DNA of 64,000 nt from Prostheceraeus crozeri (lineage: Eukaryota > Platyhelminthes > Polycladida > Euryleptidae): contig CAJQUW010007414.1 of the NCBI GenBank assembly GCA_907163375.1, forward strand, positions 248,001-312,000, read 5' to 3'. A model generated the notes under the pieces. That model had not been told where the DNA came from and made no database searches. It worked only from the letters and a program-made list of their open reading frames with translations. Positions 1-11,142 of the stretch are shown here, one piece after another. A program made the translations under genes and the position numbers. The number at the start of each line of letters is the position of its first letter. Position 1 is the stretch's first letter.

Positions 1-413
1 ATGCTGACAATGTAGATAAAGTGCGCGAATCATTTCAACGTAAACGCACTCATGTGAAAAGTGATGTGAAAATTGGCGATAAAGTTCGTATCTCAAAAGT
101 GAAAAGTGTTTTTGCTAAAGGGTACCTTCCGAATTGGACAGAGGAGGTATTTACAGTATCAAGGATTAATCAAAAAGACTCTCCGACCACCTACAAGTTG
201 AAAGATTACGATAATGAAGAAATTGAGGGTAGCTTTTACCGCGATGAGATTGAGGTAGTCACTGAAAGTGAAACATATTTGGTAGAGAAAATCATTCGAT
301 GTAAAAAACGGCAAGGTGAAGAATGGTGTCTTGTTAAATGGACTGGTTATCCTTCAAGTATGAACTCTTGGATGCGTCGTGCCGACATCTTTCATCTAAG
401 TGATCGACAGTGA
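1..413 (+). CDS. Integrase, C-terminal part with chromodomain (copy A)
   Basis: The frame is open from the window edge, so only the end of the integrase is seen: the DNA-binding region and the C-terminal chromodomain (KWTGYPSSMNSW near the end). It is the counterpart of the C-terminal third of the integrase at 34944-36032, where the catalytic core is described. Confidence 0.9.
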   Translation, partial: ADNVDKVRESFQRKRTHVKSDVKIGDKVRISKVKSVFAKGYLPNWTEEVFTVSRINQKDSPTTYKLKDYDNEEIEGSFYRDEIEVVTESETYLVEKIIRCKKRQGEEWCLVKWTGYPSSMNSWMRRADIFHLSDRQ

Positions 414-454
414 TTCATGCAAAGTTGTAACTAACAATGTTTAGGGTTTGAGCT

Positions 455-911
455 ATGAATCCAACTGCCTCATTTTATTCACGACCCTCCTATGTAAGTG
501 GCGGAGGACAAATTTACATCGGTGCTCGCCGCCAACGTGGAGGAAGCATACTTGGTGCACTGAAATCTGTTGTAGCACCTCTCATATCCAATGTCGGTAG
601 ATCTTTAAAACGAAATGTTTTAAGTAATGCCGTTGGCTTTGCTGGTGATGTTGCTAGTGATCTTTCCAGAGGTAGAAGTTTTAAGAGCAGTTTGTTGAAT
701 CGTGGGAAGGAACGCGGTTTAAAAACATTGAAGCAGACCATTGCTGGTGTTACTCAAAGAAAGAAATCACCTAAACGAATGAATAAAGGAAGGAGGAAAC
801 ATCGCGGAGCTGGTAAGGTGCGATCTTCAGTCAAAAGGCATTCACGCAAAACGTCGCAGAGGCTCTAATCATTCATCAGGCGCTAAACGACGACGCTGCT
901 ATAACTTCTAA
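455..911 (+). CDS. Basic virion-core-like protein (copy A)
   Basis: Counterpart of the gene at 36074-36529: a Gly-rich N-terminus (SGGGQIYIGARRQRGG), a hydrophobic or amphipathic middle and a Lys/Arg-rich tail. The copy appears broken once near its end. The span given is that of the homologous gene, not of one frame. Confidence 0.7.
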
Positions 912-913
912 TC

Positions 914-2191
914 ATGGAGTGTAAAACTTCCGGTTTTTGTTTGTTCGATCAACAAGCCATACAGACAGATATTCTTAGTTCAAGTATTGTAGATTATCAT
1001 CCTCGAACAGCTGAGAATGCTGGCCCCATTGAATTTGTTATTCCTGGTGGTAGTGATGACTACATAGATTTGAGTTATGCGATGCTTGATTTGAGGTTTA
1101 GAATTCAGCAAGCAGATGGAACTGCTATTGACGATGCACATAAAGTTGGACTGAACAATTTACCATTGACTACATTACTTCGTGATGTTTCTCTAACGAT
1201 TGGAGAGCAGCAGGTGGAAGGTGGTCAAAGCGATTATCCCTATAAATCATATTTCAATCATGTATCACAGTTTCATCCAGCAGCACAAAAAAGTCATATG
1301 GAAGCCATGGGATGGTACAGAGATGAAGCAGGAAAATTTGATGTTGAAACAAACAGTGGCTTTGTAAAGCGATCTGCTATGATTAAAGATAGTAGAGTAT
1401 GTCAGCTATATGGTCCGCTGAATTTAGACTTCTTTAGACAGTCAAAGTTTTTACTGTGTAATACCAGCATGCGACTCAAGCTGACATTGAATAAGCCTGA
1501 ATTTGCGCTGAATGCATTTGCTAAAGTTGACAATTTTAGAATTCATGTGGAAGATATTGCACTTTACATTCGTCGAGTAGTACCGAATCCAAGTGTCATT
1601 AGAGGGCATGCTGAAGGTCTTAACCGCCAAAATGCCATTTACCCCGTTCAGCATACAAAGCTTCTCACCTTTACAATTCCGAAAGATCAAAAGAGTTTCA
1701 TGAAAGATGGCCTCTTTCCATCGGAAGCGCCGAAGCTCCTCATGGTGGCAATGGTTGAAAATGATGCATTTAATGGTAATATAAAGAAGAATCCTTTCAA
1801 TTTTAAACACAATCAGTTAAGTGAAATTGCTTTACGTGTTAATGGTGTGAGCCATCCTGGTCCACCCTACAAACCAGATTTTGCTTCGGATCAATTTATG
1901 CGCAGTTATGTTGATTTTATGGATGTTTTTGGCTTTTACAATACGGATGATACCAACGGACTGACTATGAAAGAGTTTAAGAGTGGATATACTATTTATG
2001 CATTTGATTTGACTGCTGACAGCGATATTAGTGCACCCTATCGTCAAGCGAACGTGCCTCATAATATTCGTTTGGATTTGACGTTCAAAAGAACACTACC
2101 TGAGACGATCAATGTATTAATTTATGCAGTCTTCGATTCAAATATTGAAATTACAAAGTATCGTGACGTGATTCTTCAGTATAATCGTTAA
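914..2191 (+). CDS. Capsid jelly-roll protein, probable major capsid (copy A)
   Basis: A whole 425-aa frame, the same in visible sequence as the gene at 36532-37809 (described there). It follows the core protein directly, and its stop overlaps the start of the protease gene (TAATG). Confidence 0.8.
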   Translation: MECKTSGFCLFDQQAIQTDILSSSIVDYHPRTAENAGPIEFVIPGGSDDYIDLSYAMLDLRFRIQQADGTAIDDAHKVGLNNLPLTTLLRDVSLTIGEQQVEGGQSDYPYKSYFNHVSQFHPAAQKSHMEAMGWYRDEAGKFDVETNSGFVKRSAMIKDSRVCQLYGPLNLDFFRQSKFLLCNTSMRLKLTLNKPEFALNAFAKVDNFRIHVEDIALYIRRVVPNPSVIRGHAEGLNRQNAIYPVQHTKLLTFTIPKDQKSFMKDGLFPSEAPKLLMVAMVENDAFNGNIKKNPFNFKHNQLSEIALRVNGVSHPGPPYKPDFASDQFMRSYVDFMDVFGFYNTDDTNGLTMKEFKSGYTIYAFDLTADSDISAPYRQANVPHNIRLDLTFKRTLPETINVLIYAVFDSNIEITKYRDVILQYNR

Positions 2192-2652
2192 TGAGTTGGT
2201 TGACTGCTGACGATATTAAGACTAAAGTGCAGCGTAATGCAGACGAAGCGACGTTGAAAGCTTTCGATAATGTCTATTCACTCGATACCTTACCACCTGC
2301 AGTAAATCACTATCCCATCTTTATTGTGCTAAACACTCATTCACAGAATTTAGGCGGTGAGCATTGGAAAGCGATCTTTATTGGAGAAGACCGACGTGGT
2401 GAACTATTTGACTCTCTTGCTCAACCTCCAAATATACCGACACAGCAGTGGTTGAGAAAACATACGCGTCAATATCAGCGAAATGAACGCATACTACAAC
2501 ATCCACTTTCATCAACGTGTGGTGCTTTTGTACTGTACTTCATCTTAAAACGTTTACATGTATCTCGATTTGCATCTGTTATTCAAAACTTTTCATGTAA
2601 TCCATCCTCTAATGAAAAAATGATTTGTAAGTTCTATCATGATTTGAAATAA
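2191..2652 (+). CDS. Adenain-like cysteine protease (copy A)
   Basis: A whole 153-aa frame with the His-Asp-Gln-Cys catalytic set described for 37809-38270. It is convergent with the TBP-like gene on the other strand; the two 3' ends are 26 bases apart. Confidence 0.85.
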   Translation: MSWLTADDIKTKVQRNADEATLKAFDNVYSLDTLPPAVNHYPIFIVLNTHSQNLGGEHWKAIFIGEDRRGELFDSLAQPPNIPTQQWLRKHTRQYQRNERILQHPLSSTCGAFVLYFILKRLHVSRFASVIQNFSCNPSSNEKMICKFYHDLK

Positions 2653-2678
2653 AAACATCATGTTGGAAAAATTGTTTT

Positions 2679-3224
2679 TTATTTTACAATCCGCTGGGTA
2701 CGTACATACTCAATGAGATAGTCTAGGATCATATTTGCTTGTTCATGAGATTTTAGTCCAGTAATGATCACTTTACTATTATGAAAGATTGCCACATGCA
2801 CAGGTAACCAACAACTAATGAGAGCTGCAGGAAAAAGTTCGGGTTCATAACACAAACTGTAACTGCTGGTACGAATCTTCAAAAATGATAGACTGTCACT
2901 CAATTGAGTAGAGATCACCATATTGTCCACAGTCAGATTCGACATCACACACCTCTCCCTCTTCCATATCCGACGTAGTAGTCTTTGTAGCTCTAAGCGC
3001 ATTGACTGCGCCGATGAATGAGAAAGGGCGCCGAGAATCTGTACAGTCCCATTTGGGAAGAGTTGAAGATTCCGTGAATTGTTCATCTTCACCACTAACA
3101 TTTGAGGACGGCCCGGGTAATACTTGCTGTTTGGAAGCTGTTGGTGTAATGTTGTGAGATCGATTTTGGTGTAGAGTCTGAAGCGACGGAGAATGTTGAC
3201 GATGGTGTAGCGATGGCGCTTCAT
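2679..3224 (-). CDS. TBP-like protein (copy A)
   Basis: Copy A version of the 181-aa two-repeat TBP-like protein described at 38297-38842. The ATG at 3224 was chosen because the TBP-like similarity begins a few residues after it; the open frame upstream overlaps the PC4-like gene and shows no TBP similarity. Confidence 0.75.
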   Translation of the reverse strand: MKRHRYTIVNILRRFRLYTKIDLTTLHQQLPNSKYYPGRPQMLVVKMNNSRNLQLFPNGTVQILGALSHSSAQSMRLELQRLLRRIWKRERCVMSNLTVDNMVISTQLSDSLSFLKIRTSSYSLCYEPELFPAALISCWLPVHVAIFHNSKVIITGLKSHEQANMILDYLIEYVRTQRIVK

Positions 3225-3546
3225 GATGAAAGAATGAGTAAATTGAGCGATGTACCTTCCTTTTATACTTTTCCCAACTACCTTGATGAAATGTGAAGTT
3301 AGTATGCAGTTGGGAATGATAGAGTTGAATTCGCCGATTGTTGACGCGCAGCCAGATGCGATTTCCAATACGTGAATGTCTTTTCATATAGAAGTATTTC
3401 AAGTCCTTCATGATATGATGTAGAGATTGAAAATGACGATAAGATAAAGCAAACTCTCTTCTCACATTTCCAGTTGAATCTTTGAAATAGACGTTTCGAT
3501 CATGATCCGTTTCAATACGTTGTAGGGAATCCAATTTCCAACTCAT
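2896..3546 (-). CDS. PC4-like protein 2 with acidic tail (copy A)
   Basis: Copy A version of the gene at 38514-39164. Its last 110 or so codons overlap the TBP-like gene in another frame of the same strand. Confidence 0.6.
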   Translation of the reverse strand: MSWKLDSLQRIETDHDRNVYFKDSTGNVRREFALSYRHFQSLHHIMKDLKYFYMKRHSRIGNRIWLRVNNRRIQLYHSQLHTNFTFHQGSWEKYKRKVHRSIYSFFHHEAPSLHHRQHSPSLQTLHQNRSHNITPTASKQQVLPGPSSNVSGEDEQFTESSTLPKWDCTDSRRPFSFIGAVNALRATKTTTSDMEEGEVCDVESDCGQYGDLYSIE

Positions 3547-3568
3547 GATGTGTGGTAGTCATGTCTGA

Positions 3569-3925
3569 TTAAGATTTGCATAGTAGGGCGATGAACTCAC
3601 GACGAATAAATGTCATGATGGAGCGATGTATGTATCTTCTATACTTCTCCCAATTGTATTTGCGAAATGAGAAACAGTTTGCGGAATGAGAATGGTAGAT
3701 TTGAATTTCATTTCTGTAATGTTGAAGCCAAACTTGATCACCCAAGGAGATGAATCTTAATGTTTCAAAATATTCCAAATCCCTCATGATATCATTGAGG
3801 TTGACAAATTGTCGCCATGTTAATGTAATTCCTCTTGATGTATGACCATGAGAATTTTTGAAATGTACGTTTCCATCACGATCAACTCTGATATATTGTA
3901 GAGAGTCCAAAATCCAAGTCTTCAT
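3569..3925 (-). CDS. PC4-like protein 1 (copy A)
   Basis: Copy A version of the 118-aa gene at 39187-39543. It starts 35 bases from the divergent late-protein gene at 3961, so the two must share a promoter region. Confidence 0.65.
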   Translation of the reverse strand: MKTWILDSLQYIRVDRDGNVHFKNSHGHTSRGITLTWRQFVNLNDIMRDLEYFETLRFISLGDQVWLQHYRNEIQIYHSHSANCFSFRKYNWEKYRRYIHRSIMTFIRREFIALLCKS

Positions 3926-3960
3926 GATGTTATGCAAAGTTGCAGATTAGCAATATAAAA

Positions 3961-5358
3961 ATGTCGTTTTATCATATTTTGCTTAGCAATGCGGCTACAA
4001 AGAGATTTACTAGCAATCGAGCCGCACTCTTTTCTACTCCCATTGATCATGCACAACAGCTAAATGGAAATTGGGAAGTGGGTGTCACTCAACTTGTTTA
4101 TAGCAACTGTGTCTATACTTTTGATCATGAGGTGATGACTATTAATATGAGGCGTACAGCTGCTTATCAATGTGAAAAGGGGTGCCGAGTATACATTCCA
4201 CAGTGGCCAAAGAAAGATCTCTTATCATGTAAAAAGTTTATATATGATTTCTTGAATAAAGCGTGTAAACATATTGTCCAATTTACTCCGCACAATGATG
4301 ATTATAATTATGTACATCATGTAGTTGAGAAAGATTGGATTGTTGGTTTAAGTCCAAGTTTAAGAAATGATTTAGGCTACCTCGCTAGCGCCTTAACAAG
4401 CTATGATAATTTTAACGTTAATTACCACATAAGTGGTCATAAACAGTTAATATATCGAGAGGAAGCTTATTATGTAGATCTTATTCCAAGAAATGAGAAG
4501 ACGTTGGTGAAGAAGATTGTGATTAAACCAAGAAAGACAAACATGACTCCTGAAACATTATTGAAGAAATTTAATTATCTCCTTCGAGTTGATGGTAAAC
4601 AAGTGGCAACATTGACTTATATCAAATCATCTAATCATATTGCAATAAGCAAATTAAATGATGATGATCTAGTATTAGTTTGTTCAAAAGATTTTCATCA
4701 GTTCTTACGACATCGTTCTGCAGCTGTTCATGGAAAATCTGATATGCAACATTTACCATGTGAAAGGTCAAATCAATTTGATACAGAATGGGCCGTATCT
4801 TTATACAGAAAGTGTGTAGAGCCTTTTGGTGGTTTCTTACATGAAACAAGAGTGTTGATGCCTCGCATTATTACTTCGGTTAAATTGGTTGTAGATTATT
4901 TAAATGAAGTGATTAATGAGCAACATATTTCATTTTCTGAAAAAGAAGGTACTTTGTCTCTCACTATAAGTGGAAAAGGTATTGAACTAATTATGGATAA
5001 AACTCTAATGGACATTTTGGGTTTTGACCAAAATATCTTTAAAAGTGGTACTGTAACCAAAGCTAGCGCAGACATGTCGCTATCGCGTCGTATTAACTAT
5101 TTTCAGATATATTCCAATATTGGTGAAGATGTACGTGTGGGAGATGTTGAAGCTCCATTGCTAGCAATGATACCATACCAGCCAAAGAGCTGCAGTATTT
5201 TATCTGAGCATACTTTCAAGAAAGTGCATTATACAAAGCTGAAATCAAACTACATCCCACAAATTGATATTGCCATTTATGACGATGCTGGTGCGTTGAT
5301 TCCTTTTCATAAAGATGCTGTGACAAGTATCACACTCCATTTCCGAATGAAGAGTTAA
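3961..5358 (+). CDS. Late protein paralogue 1 (copy A)
   Basis: A whole frame of 465 aa from the first ATG, equivalent to 39579-40976. ATGCAAAG stands 29 bases before this ATG. Confidence 0.7.
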   Translation: MSFYHILLSNAATKRFTSNRAALFSTPIDHAQQLNGNWEVGVTQLVYSNCVYTFDHEVMTINMRRTAAYQCEKGCRVYIPQWPKKDLLSCKKFIYDFLNKACKHIVQFTPHNDDYNYVHHVVEKDWIVGLSPSLRNDLGYLASALTSYDNFNVNYHISGHKQLIYREEAYYVDLIPRNEKTLVKKIVIKPRKTNMTPETLLKKFNYLLRVDGKQVATLTYIKSSNHIAISKLNDDDLVLVCSKDFHQFLRHRSAAVHGKSDMQHLPCERSNQFDTEWAVSLYRKCVEPFGGFLHETRVLMPRIITSVKLVVDYLNEVINEQHISFSEKEGTLSLTISGKGIELIMDKTLMDILGFDQNIFKSGTVTKASADMSLSRRINYFQIYSNIGEDVRVGDVEAPLLAMIPYQPKSCSILSEHTFKKVHYTKLKSNYIPQIDIAIYDDAGALIPFHKDAVTSITLHFRMKS

Positions 5359-5397
5359 TGCAAACGTATGCTAATATATTTTTCCAATGTGAATAAT

Positions 5398-6918
5398 ATG
5401 GAAAGTGAAAATAAGGACTCGTTTCTAATCTACTTGCCCAGTAATGCTTCTATGAATAAATTTCCCAAAAATAAACCATCAGACTATCGAGTAGAATTAA
5501 ATCGCCCACTGCATTTAGAAGGTGAATGGGAGGTTGGCGTTTCTAGTATTTGCTATGATAGCAATATTCAGAATGTGAATGATTTGGAAGAAATGATATT
5601 GACTCCTCGCACCCATGATGGAATAACGATGAATAATGCATTTCAGTTCCCATACAATTTAACATCAGATGGAAAGTGGAACTATGAATGGATTCAGATA
5701 AAATCAGATTCTTATGAGCCATTTGGGAATGAGAAAATTATTAAGGCATTCAACAGTGGTAATACTTCCATCATGAAGAATAAAAATCAGAAAGCTTATG
5801 AGTTTACTATCTATCATTGGAGTGGGAGACAGTTCCTCCGCTTTCATTCTTTTACTAAAGGTCTTACGCTGAGGTTGGATAGTGAATTCTATCCACATCT
5901 TGGTTTTGGTCATGGACTACATCTAACGTCAATTGCTACTGCAAATGTTAGAAAAGTTTATTCAAATCGAATCAACAAATTTCATTATAGATTTAAAATA
6001 TTTGATGAAGATGTTGTAGAATGCGAAGAACGCATCATTTTGAAAAAGCGTGGTGTTCAACCTTTATCACTTATTGAGTTAGTAAAACGATGGAATGAGA
6101 CTGTGGGTAAGAAGTATGGAGAGAAAATTATGGCGGACAAAAATAAGTTGGTTATTCAGAAATATAATGACAAACTTACAGTTTATTTCTCTCCAACCTT
6201 GCGTCATTTTGTAAGACATTATACACCTATTATTGGAAGCGGTGTGGTGTATGCTTCTCATGAATATCACACTAAAGCTGATTCAGTTAATGATGAATGG
6301 TGGGTGGACATCTATGGCGATCGCATCAAGAAAATTTACCAGTCTTATGAAGAATCTAAAGTTGCTATCAATATAATGCCGCGTCTATATCATACAGTTG
6401 AAAGCTTCATTCATGTAGTAAATCCTTATATACAACAGAAGTTGAAGCATGTGATGAAAAGTAAATATGATGTAAAGACACACCACATTTCGTTTTCAAT
6501 TGAAAATCAACGCGTTGTTCTGAAACTGGGTGATGACATTCAATGTCAATTGAGTAAAAATTTGAAAAAACTCTTTGGTTTTTCAATGCTACAAACTGTG
6601 TTTGCTGCTGCGCATACGATTGGTATAGAAACACCAATGACACTTGATAAACATGAACAGCACCTTTACATTCAAAGTGATTTGATTCTACCTATTTCTG
6701 TTGGTGAGAAAAAAGAATACATTTTACGTGATTTCATTCATGATAAAGACGCTTCATATGGAATAGTCGAGAAGATGTTTGAATCTATTTTCTATCATCC
6801 CGTCGTCAAACAAACTATACCCTCTATTGCTATCAAAATTACCAATGGTTTACAAGAGTGCATCCATGTGAAAGATACTAAATCCCTCATAACGTTAGTG
6901 TTTCGGAAAACAAAGTGA
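5398..6918 (+). CDS. Late protein paralogue 2 (copy A)
   Basis: A whole frame, equivalent to 41016-42536. An in-frame ATG 30 bases upstream (5368) is the other possible start; the downstream one is preferred because its distance from the ATGCAAAC motif fits the other late genes. Confidence 0.7.
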   Translation: MESENKDSFLIYLPSNASMNKFPKNKPSDYRVELNRPLHLEGEWEVGVSSICYDSNIQNVNDLEEMILTPRTHDGITMNNAFQFPYNLTSDGKWNYEWIQIKSDSYEPFGNEKIIKAFNSGNTSIMKNKNQKAYEFTIYHWSGRQFLRFHSFTKGLTLRLDSEFYPHLGFGHGLHLTSIATANVRKVYSNRINKFHYRFKIFDEDVVECEERIILKKRGVQPLSLIELVKRWNETVGKKYGEKIMADKNKLVIQKYNDKLTVYFSPTLRHFVRHYTPIIGSGVVYASHEYHTKADSVNDEWWVDIYGDRIKKIYQSYEESKVAINIMPRLYHTVESFIHVVNPYIQQKLKHVMKSKYDVKTHHISFSIENQRVVLKLGDDIQCQLSKNLKKLFGFSMLQTVFAAAHTIGIETPMTLDKHEQHLYIQSDLILPISVGEKKEYILRDFIHDKDASYGIVEKMFESIFYHPVVKQTIPSIAIKITNGLQECIHVKDTKSLITLVFRKTK

Positions 6919-7223
6919 AGTCTTTATACAACATTTATTGAAATATGTACATGAATGTGAAGCAATAGACTTTATACAACATCCACTGAAAATATATACA
7001 TGAGCGCACTTCAATAAACATTGTTATATACAAAAAGTCTTTTTACTTCGTGAAGGGTGGAAATATACAGGGATAGGAAAAATGTCTTTCAGTGGAAAAG
7101 TCATCACATGGGGAATGTACAGATGTGGACACATATTCACAAGGAAAAAACAATCTCATGCGATACATAAAACAACAATGTTTATCTACAGAAATCAACA
7201 TCAAAATACTAAGTTAAGGATGA

Positions 7224-9896
7224 TTATGCTAAGACGTCTCCTGAATGTGGTAGTGTGAGTTTAATTCTTTTGGGTGGTGGTATGTTTGTGTCAGGATGTC
7301 CATGTGGAAGAGATATGTTGTGTTCTAGCCAGCACCTCTTATCCTCCCATGCTGAAAGCGCCCGTTTCCTAAAAGTATGAGTTTTGATCTCATGCGACTT
7401 AGATTTTAAGATTGTCATATTGACAAACGTTATATTTTTATTTCTATAGGCTTTCCTGAAATTCTTATGTTTCATATTTTGCACAATGGATTTTGATATG
7501 CCTTTAGCGCGCTTAATGCTATCGTCGCTATCCTTTAATTTCATACTGTACATTTTTGGACGGAGGAGAATCATTTCATCTATTTCCTTCCCTGCTGTCT
7601 CATCCTTAAAGCAGCCAAGTTTTGCCTTATTTTTGATGGAGTAGAGTGGATGATCAGCAGGATAATTTGATGTATCAAAATATCTTTCTAAAGATTTTCC
7701 TACTTCATTGAAATTTAAATCTTTTTGAGTGGTAATACCTAAGAAGAAACTATCTGTATCACCACCCAACAAACGAACCTCTTTTACGAGAGGACATGGT
7801 TTTAGTATTTTATAAAAGAGTTGGTACATTTCAAGCTTTGAGTAATCTAGTACAGCTTGACCAATATAGATGGGTTTGCACAACTCAACTTCAGATTTTA
7901 TCATTTTAACACCTATAAGGTCCTCATCGATAATGTCTCTATCGATGAATAGAGGTGATGAGACCAATTTGTGATACTTTTGATCATCATTAACTAGTTT
8001 GTAGTTTACGCGCTTTCTAACATCCTCCATCGTCTTACCAAATAGACTGTTGTTCTTATATTTATAAAAATCTTTTTCAAAATTATTTTGGGCTAGTGCA
8101 CGTTTCTGGCTGTTGCTATCAATATATGGTTTGAGGAAGGCTTTCTGTCTAAATTTAATAATGCGGTGAACTCTTTTTAAAATCATACCCATTTCTAAAT
8201 AAAATTTTAAGATGCTAAAGTGGACTAGATAGTTTTCTTTATCATACTGGGTGAGTAAAAGTTTGCGGCAAGGCTTATAGTCGGGTTGACCGCATGATTC
8301 TAAATCTTTATGAAATTGTTTCATAAAGTCGGAAAACATATCTTTGGTCACTTCACCTGATTCGGGTGCGAGTGGAAAATCCACGGTTTTATGTTTAATA
8401 TTATTTGGATAGATTAGATCTATCTCAAAATAAAATCCCCAATCACCTTCATCTGGAATTGCTAGTATGTTGGAAGGGTTGGAGAAATGTTGAATTTCAC
8501 TATCATCTAACCAGCTAAACTCAGAGTGAGGTAGCGGTTTGGATAATGAACTACCATACAAATTATTTTGGTCATAATACTTCAGATGAGTCTGGTCATT
8601 ACCTACTATTTTTGATTTTAACCTATGTTTATTTACAAATGTGAGACCACCGCGAATTCCTCGCTCAAATAAATTATACATCTCTGATCTTGTAAGAGAT
8701 GAATGGTCTCACCAGTCATTTTAAAAGCAGACTTAAATGACATGGCTGGCAGACTGACAAAGTGGACGGGATCTAACTTATCTTCTTCTAATGCCACTCG
8801 TCGAAACTCCTGAAATACATCAGCCAGCATAAATACATCTAACTTAAGGTAGGCAATCATATATTCACCAAATGTATGGCAGTCAAATTTTATCCATGCA
8901 TCTTGTGCATGATCATAATCTTCGTCTTACATTCTGCACCCGGTCAAATCATTTTTAAATTTATCTATGGGCGGAAGAGAAGTCTCGCCGAGTTTACTAA
9001 TTGCATCAAAATATGCATATGGGAAGACTCCTTTCCGTGTGATGACTTCATCGGTTAGATTTGGATATTGTTTCTTAAGATTTTGTGTTAGTGGAAGAGA
9101 CTTTAGATTTTGCACGAGAGAGGCCAGTGATGCAGTCATAAATTGGTAGGAATCTAAAATTTTTATATCAAAATAGACCTTGTTATTTTCTTTAGTTTTA
9201 TCGACAGGCACTTTTGCTGTCATGGCCATAAACTTCTCTCTCGTTTGCGCTATTACATCAAGCTTCCACTCTTTCATTTGACCTAAACCTCCTTTATTAT
9301 CATATGCTGTCGTAGCCCTTGAAATTATGGAAAATGACGGGTAATGTACGCCGCTTCATCCTCAGCGAAAAATTACATTTTGAACAGAGTGCGTTTCTAA
9401 ATTTACCAGTGAATGTGATCATGGTCGCGCACTTTCTTAATCTTATCTTAGTCAAATGTTTTCCTACATTTGGGGCAAACGTTGCAACTATCAAATTTTG
9501 CTTGATCATCTGCTGTCATATGCAATGATCTGCGATAGAGTTCACCATCATACTTTTGTTGAAATTTTACAGCCTGTTCGAGGAATTGTAGGAATTGGTA
9601 AATACAATCCTCACCTTGCCAGACGCGCATTTTATTTTGCCTACTCCTAAAGTGATCATGCCATACTTCATAGCAGAAATGGCTGCTGGTCGATGATGTT
9701 ATCATCGATATAGCATTCGATGTCAGCATAGATGACACGAAGAGGACTTAGTTCATCAACCATTATCTCTCTATATGAAAACTCCTTATCTTTGGGCATC
9801 GCGTTCCATTTGCAGTTTACCTCGCTTACACCACTCATAATGAGTTTCAATCAAATTTAGTTTCCTCCTAAAGTGGCGAATACATCTGTCGCAGTA
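7224..9896 (-). pseudogene. Protein-primed DNA polymerase B (copy A), broken and cut by the gap
   Basis: Matches the C-terminal two thirds of the polymerase at 42842-46813, including the palm motifs DQNNLYG and GDTDS. It is broken in several places on the side nearest the assembly gap, while the C-terminal 480 or so codons are open. The damage is concentrated beside the run of N, so sequencing error is a real alternative to decay. Confidence 0.85.
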
Positions 9897-9996
9897 NNNN
9901 NNNNNNNNNNNNNNNNNNNNNNNNNNNNNNNNNNNNNNNNNNNNNNNNNNNNNNNNNNNNNNNNNNNNNNNNNNNNNNNNNNNNNNNNNNNNNNNN
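9897..9996. other. Assembly gap, 100 N
   Basis: Exactly 100 unknown bases separate copy A from the inverted copy B, both within the polymerase gene. The round length suggests a placeholder of unknown true size. Confidence 0.99.
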
Positions 9997-10836
9997 AATA
10001 TAAGAACAACAGTCTATTTGGTAAGACGATGGAGGATGTTAGAAAGCGCGTAAACTACAAACTAGTTAATGATGATCAAAAGTATCACAAATTGGTCTCA
10101 TCACCTCTATTCATCGATAGAGACATTATCGATGAGGACCTTATAGGTGTTAAAATGATAAAATCTGAAGTTGAGTTGTGCAAACCCATCTATATTGGTC
10201 AAGCTGTACTAGATTACTCAAAGCTTGAAATGTACCAACTCTTTTATAAAATACTAAAACCATGTCCTCTCGTAAAAGAGGTTCGTTTGTTGGGTGGTGA
10301 TACAGATAGTTTTCTTCTTAGGTATTACCACTCAAAAAGATTTAAATTTCAATGAAGTAGGAAAATCTTTAGAAAGATATTTTGATACATCAAATTATCC
10401 TGCTGATCATCCACTCTACTCCATCAAAAATAAGGCAAAACTTGGCTGCTTTAAGGATGAGACAGCAGGGAAGGAAATAGATGAAATGATTCTCCTCCGT
10501 CCAAAAATGTACAGTATGAAATTAAAGGATAGCGACGATAGCATTAAGCGCGCTAAAGGCATATCAAAATCCATTGTGCAAAATATGAAACATAAGAATT
10601 TCAGGAAAGCCTATAGAAATAAAAATATAACGTTTGTCAATATGACAATCTTAAAATCTAAGTCGCATGAGATCAAAACTCATACTTTTAGGAAACGGGC
10701 GCTTTCAGCATGGGAGGATAAGAGGTGCTGGCTAGAACACAACATATCTCTTCCACATGGACATCCTGACACAAACATACCACCACCCAAAAGAATTAAA
10801 CTCACACTACCACATTCAGGAGACGTCTTAGCATAA
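9997..10836 (+). pseudogene. DNA polymerase B, C-terminal piece (copy B), broken
   Basis: Contains the palm-domain motif region and the C-terminus of the polymerase described at 42842-46813. Incomplete because of the gap, and broken about once. Confidence 0.85.
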
Positions 10837-11142
10837 TCATCCTTAACTTAGTATTTTGATGTTGACTTCTGTAGATAAACATTGTTGTTTTATGTATCGC
10901 ATGAGATTGTTTTTTTCCTTGTGAATATGTGTCCACATCTGTACATTCCCCATGTGATGACTTTTCCACTGAAAGACATTTTTCCTATCCCTGTATATTT
11001 CCACCCTTCACGAAGTAAAAAGACTTTTTGTATATAACAATGTTTATTGAAGTGCGCTCATGTATATATTTTCAGTGGATGTTGTATAAAGTCTATTGCT
11101 TCACATTCATGTACATATTTCAATAAATGTTGTATAAAGACT

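Larger units (their letters stand above)
1..9896 (+). mobile_element. Polinton/Maverick copy A (partial, cut by window edge and gap)
   Basis: This is the first of three nearly identical Polinton copies. It enters the window inside the integrase gene and runs through the capsid, protease, TBP/PC4-like and late-protein genes into the DNA polymerase gene, where it meets the assembly gap. Gene order and sequence match copy C with an offset of about 35,619 bases. Neither terminal repeat is in view. Most genes look whole. The polymerase part is broken several times close to the gap, where low sequence quality is as likely a cause as decay. Age: very young, or a duplicate of the same locus made by the assembly. 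Confidence 0.93.
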
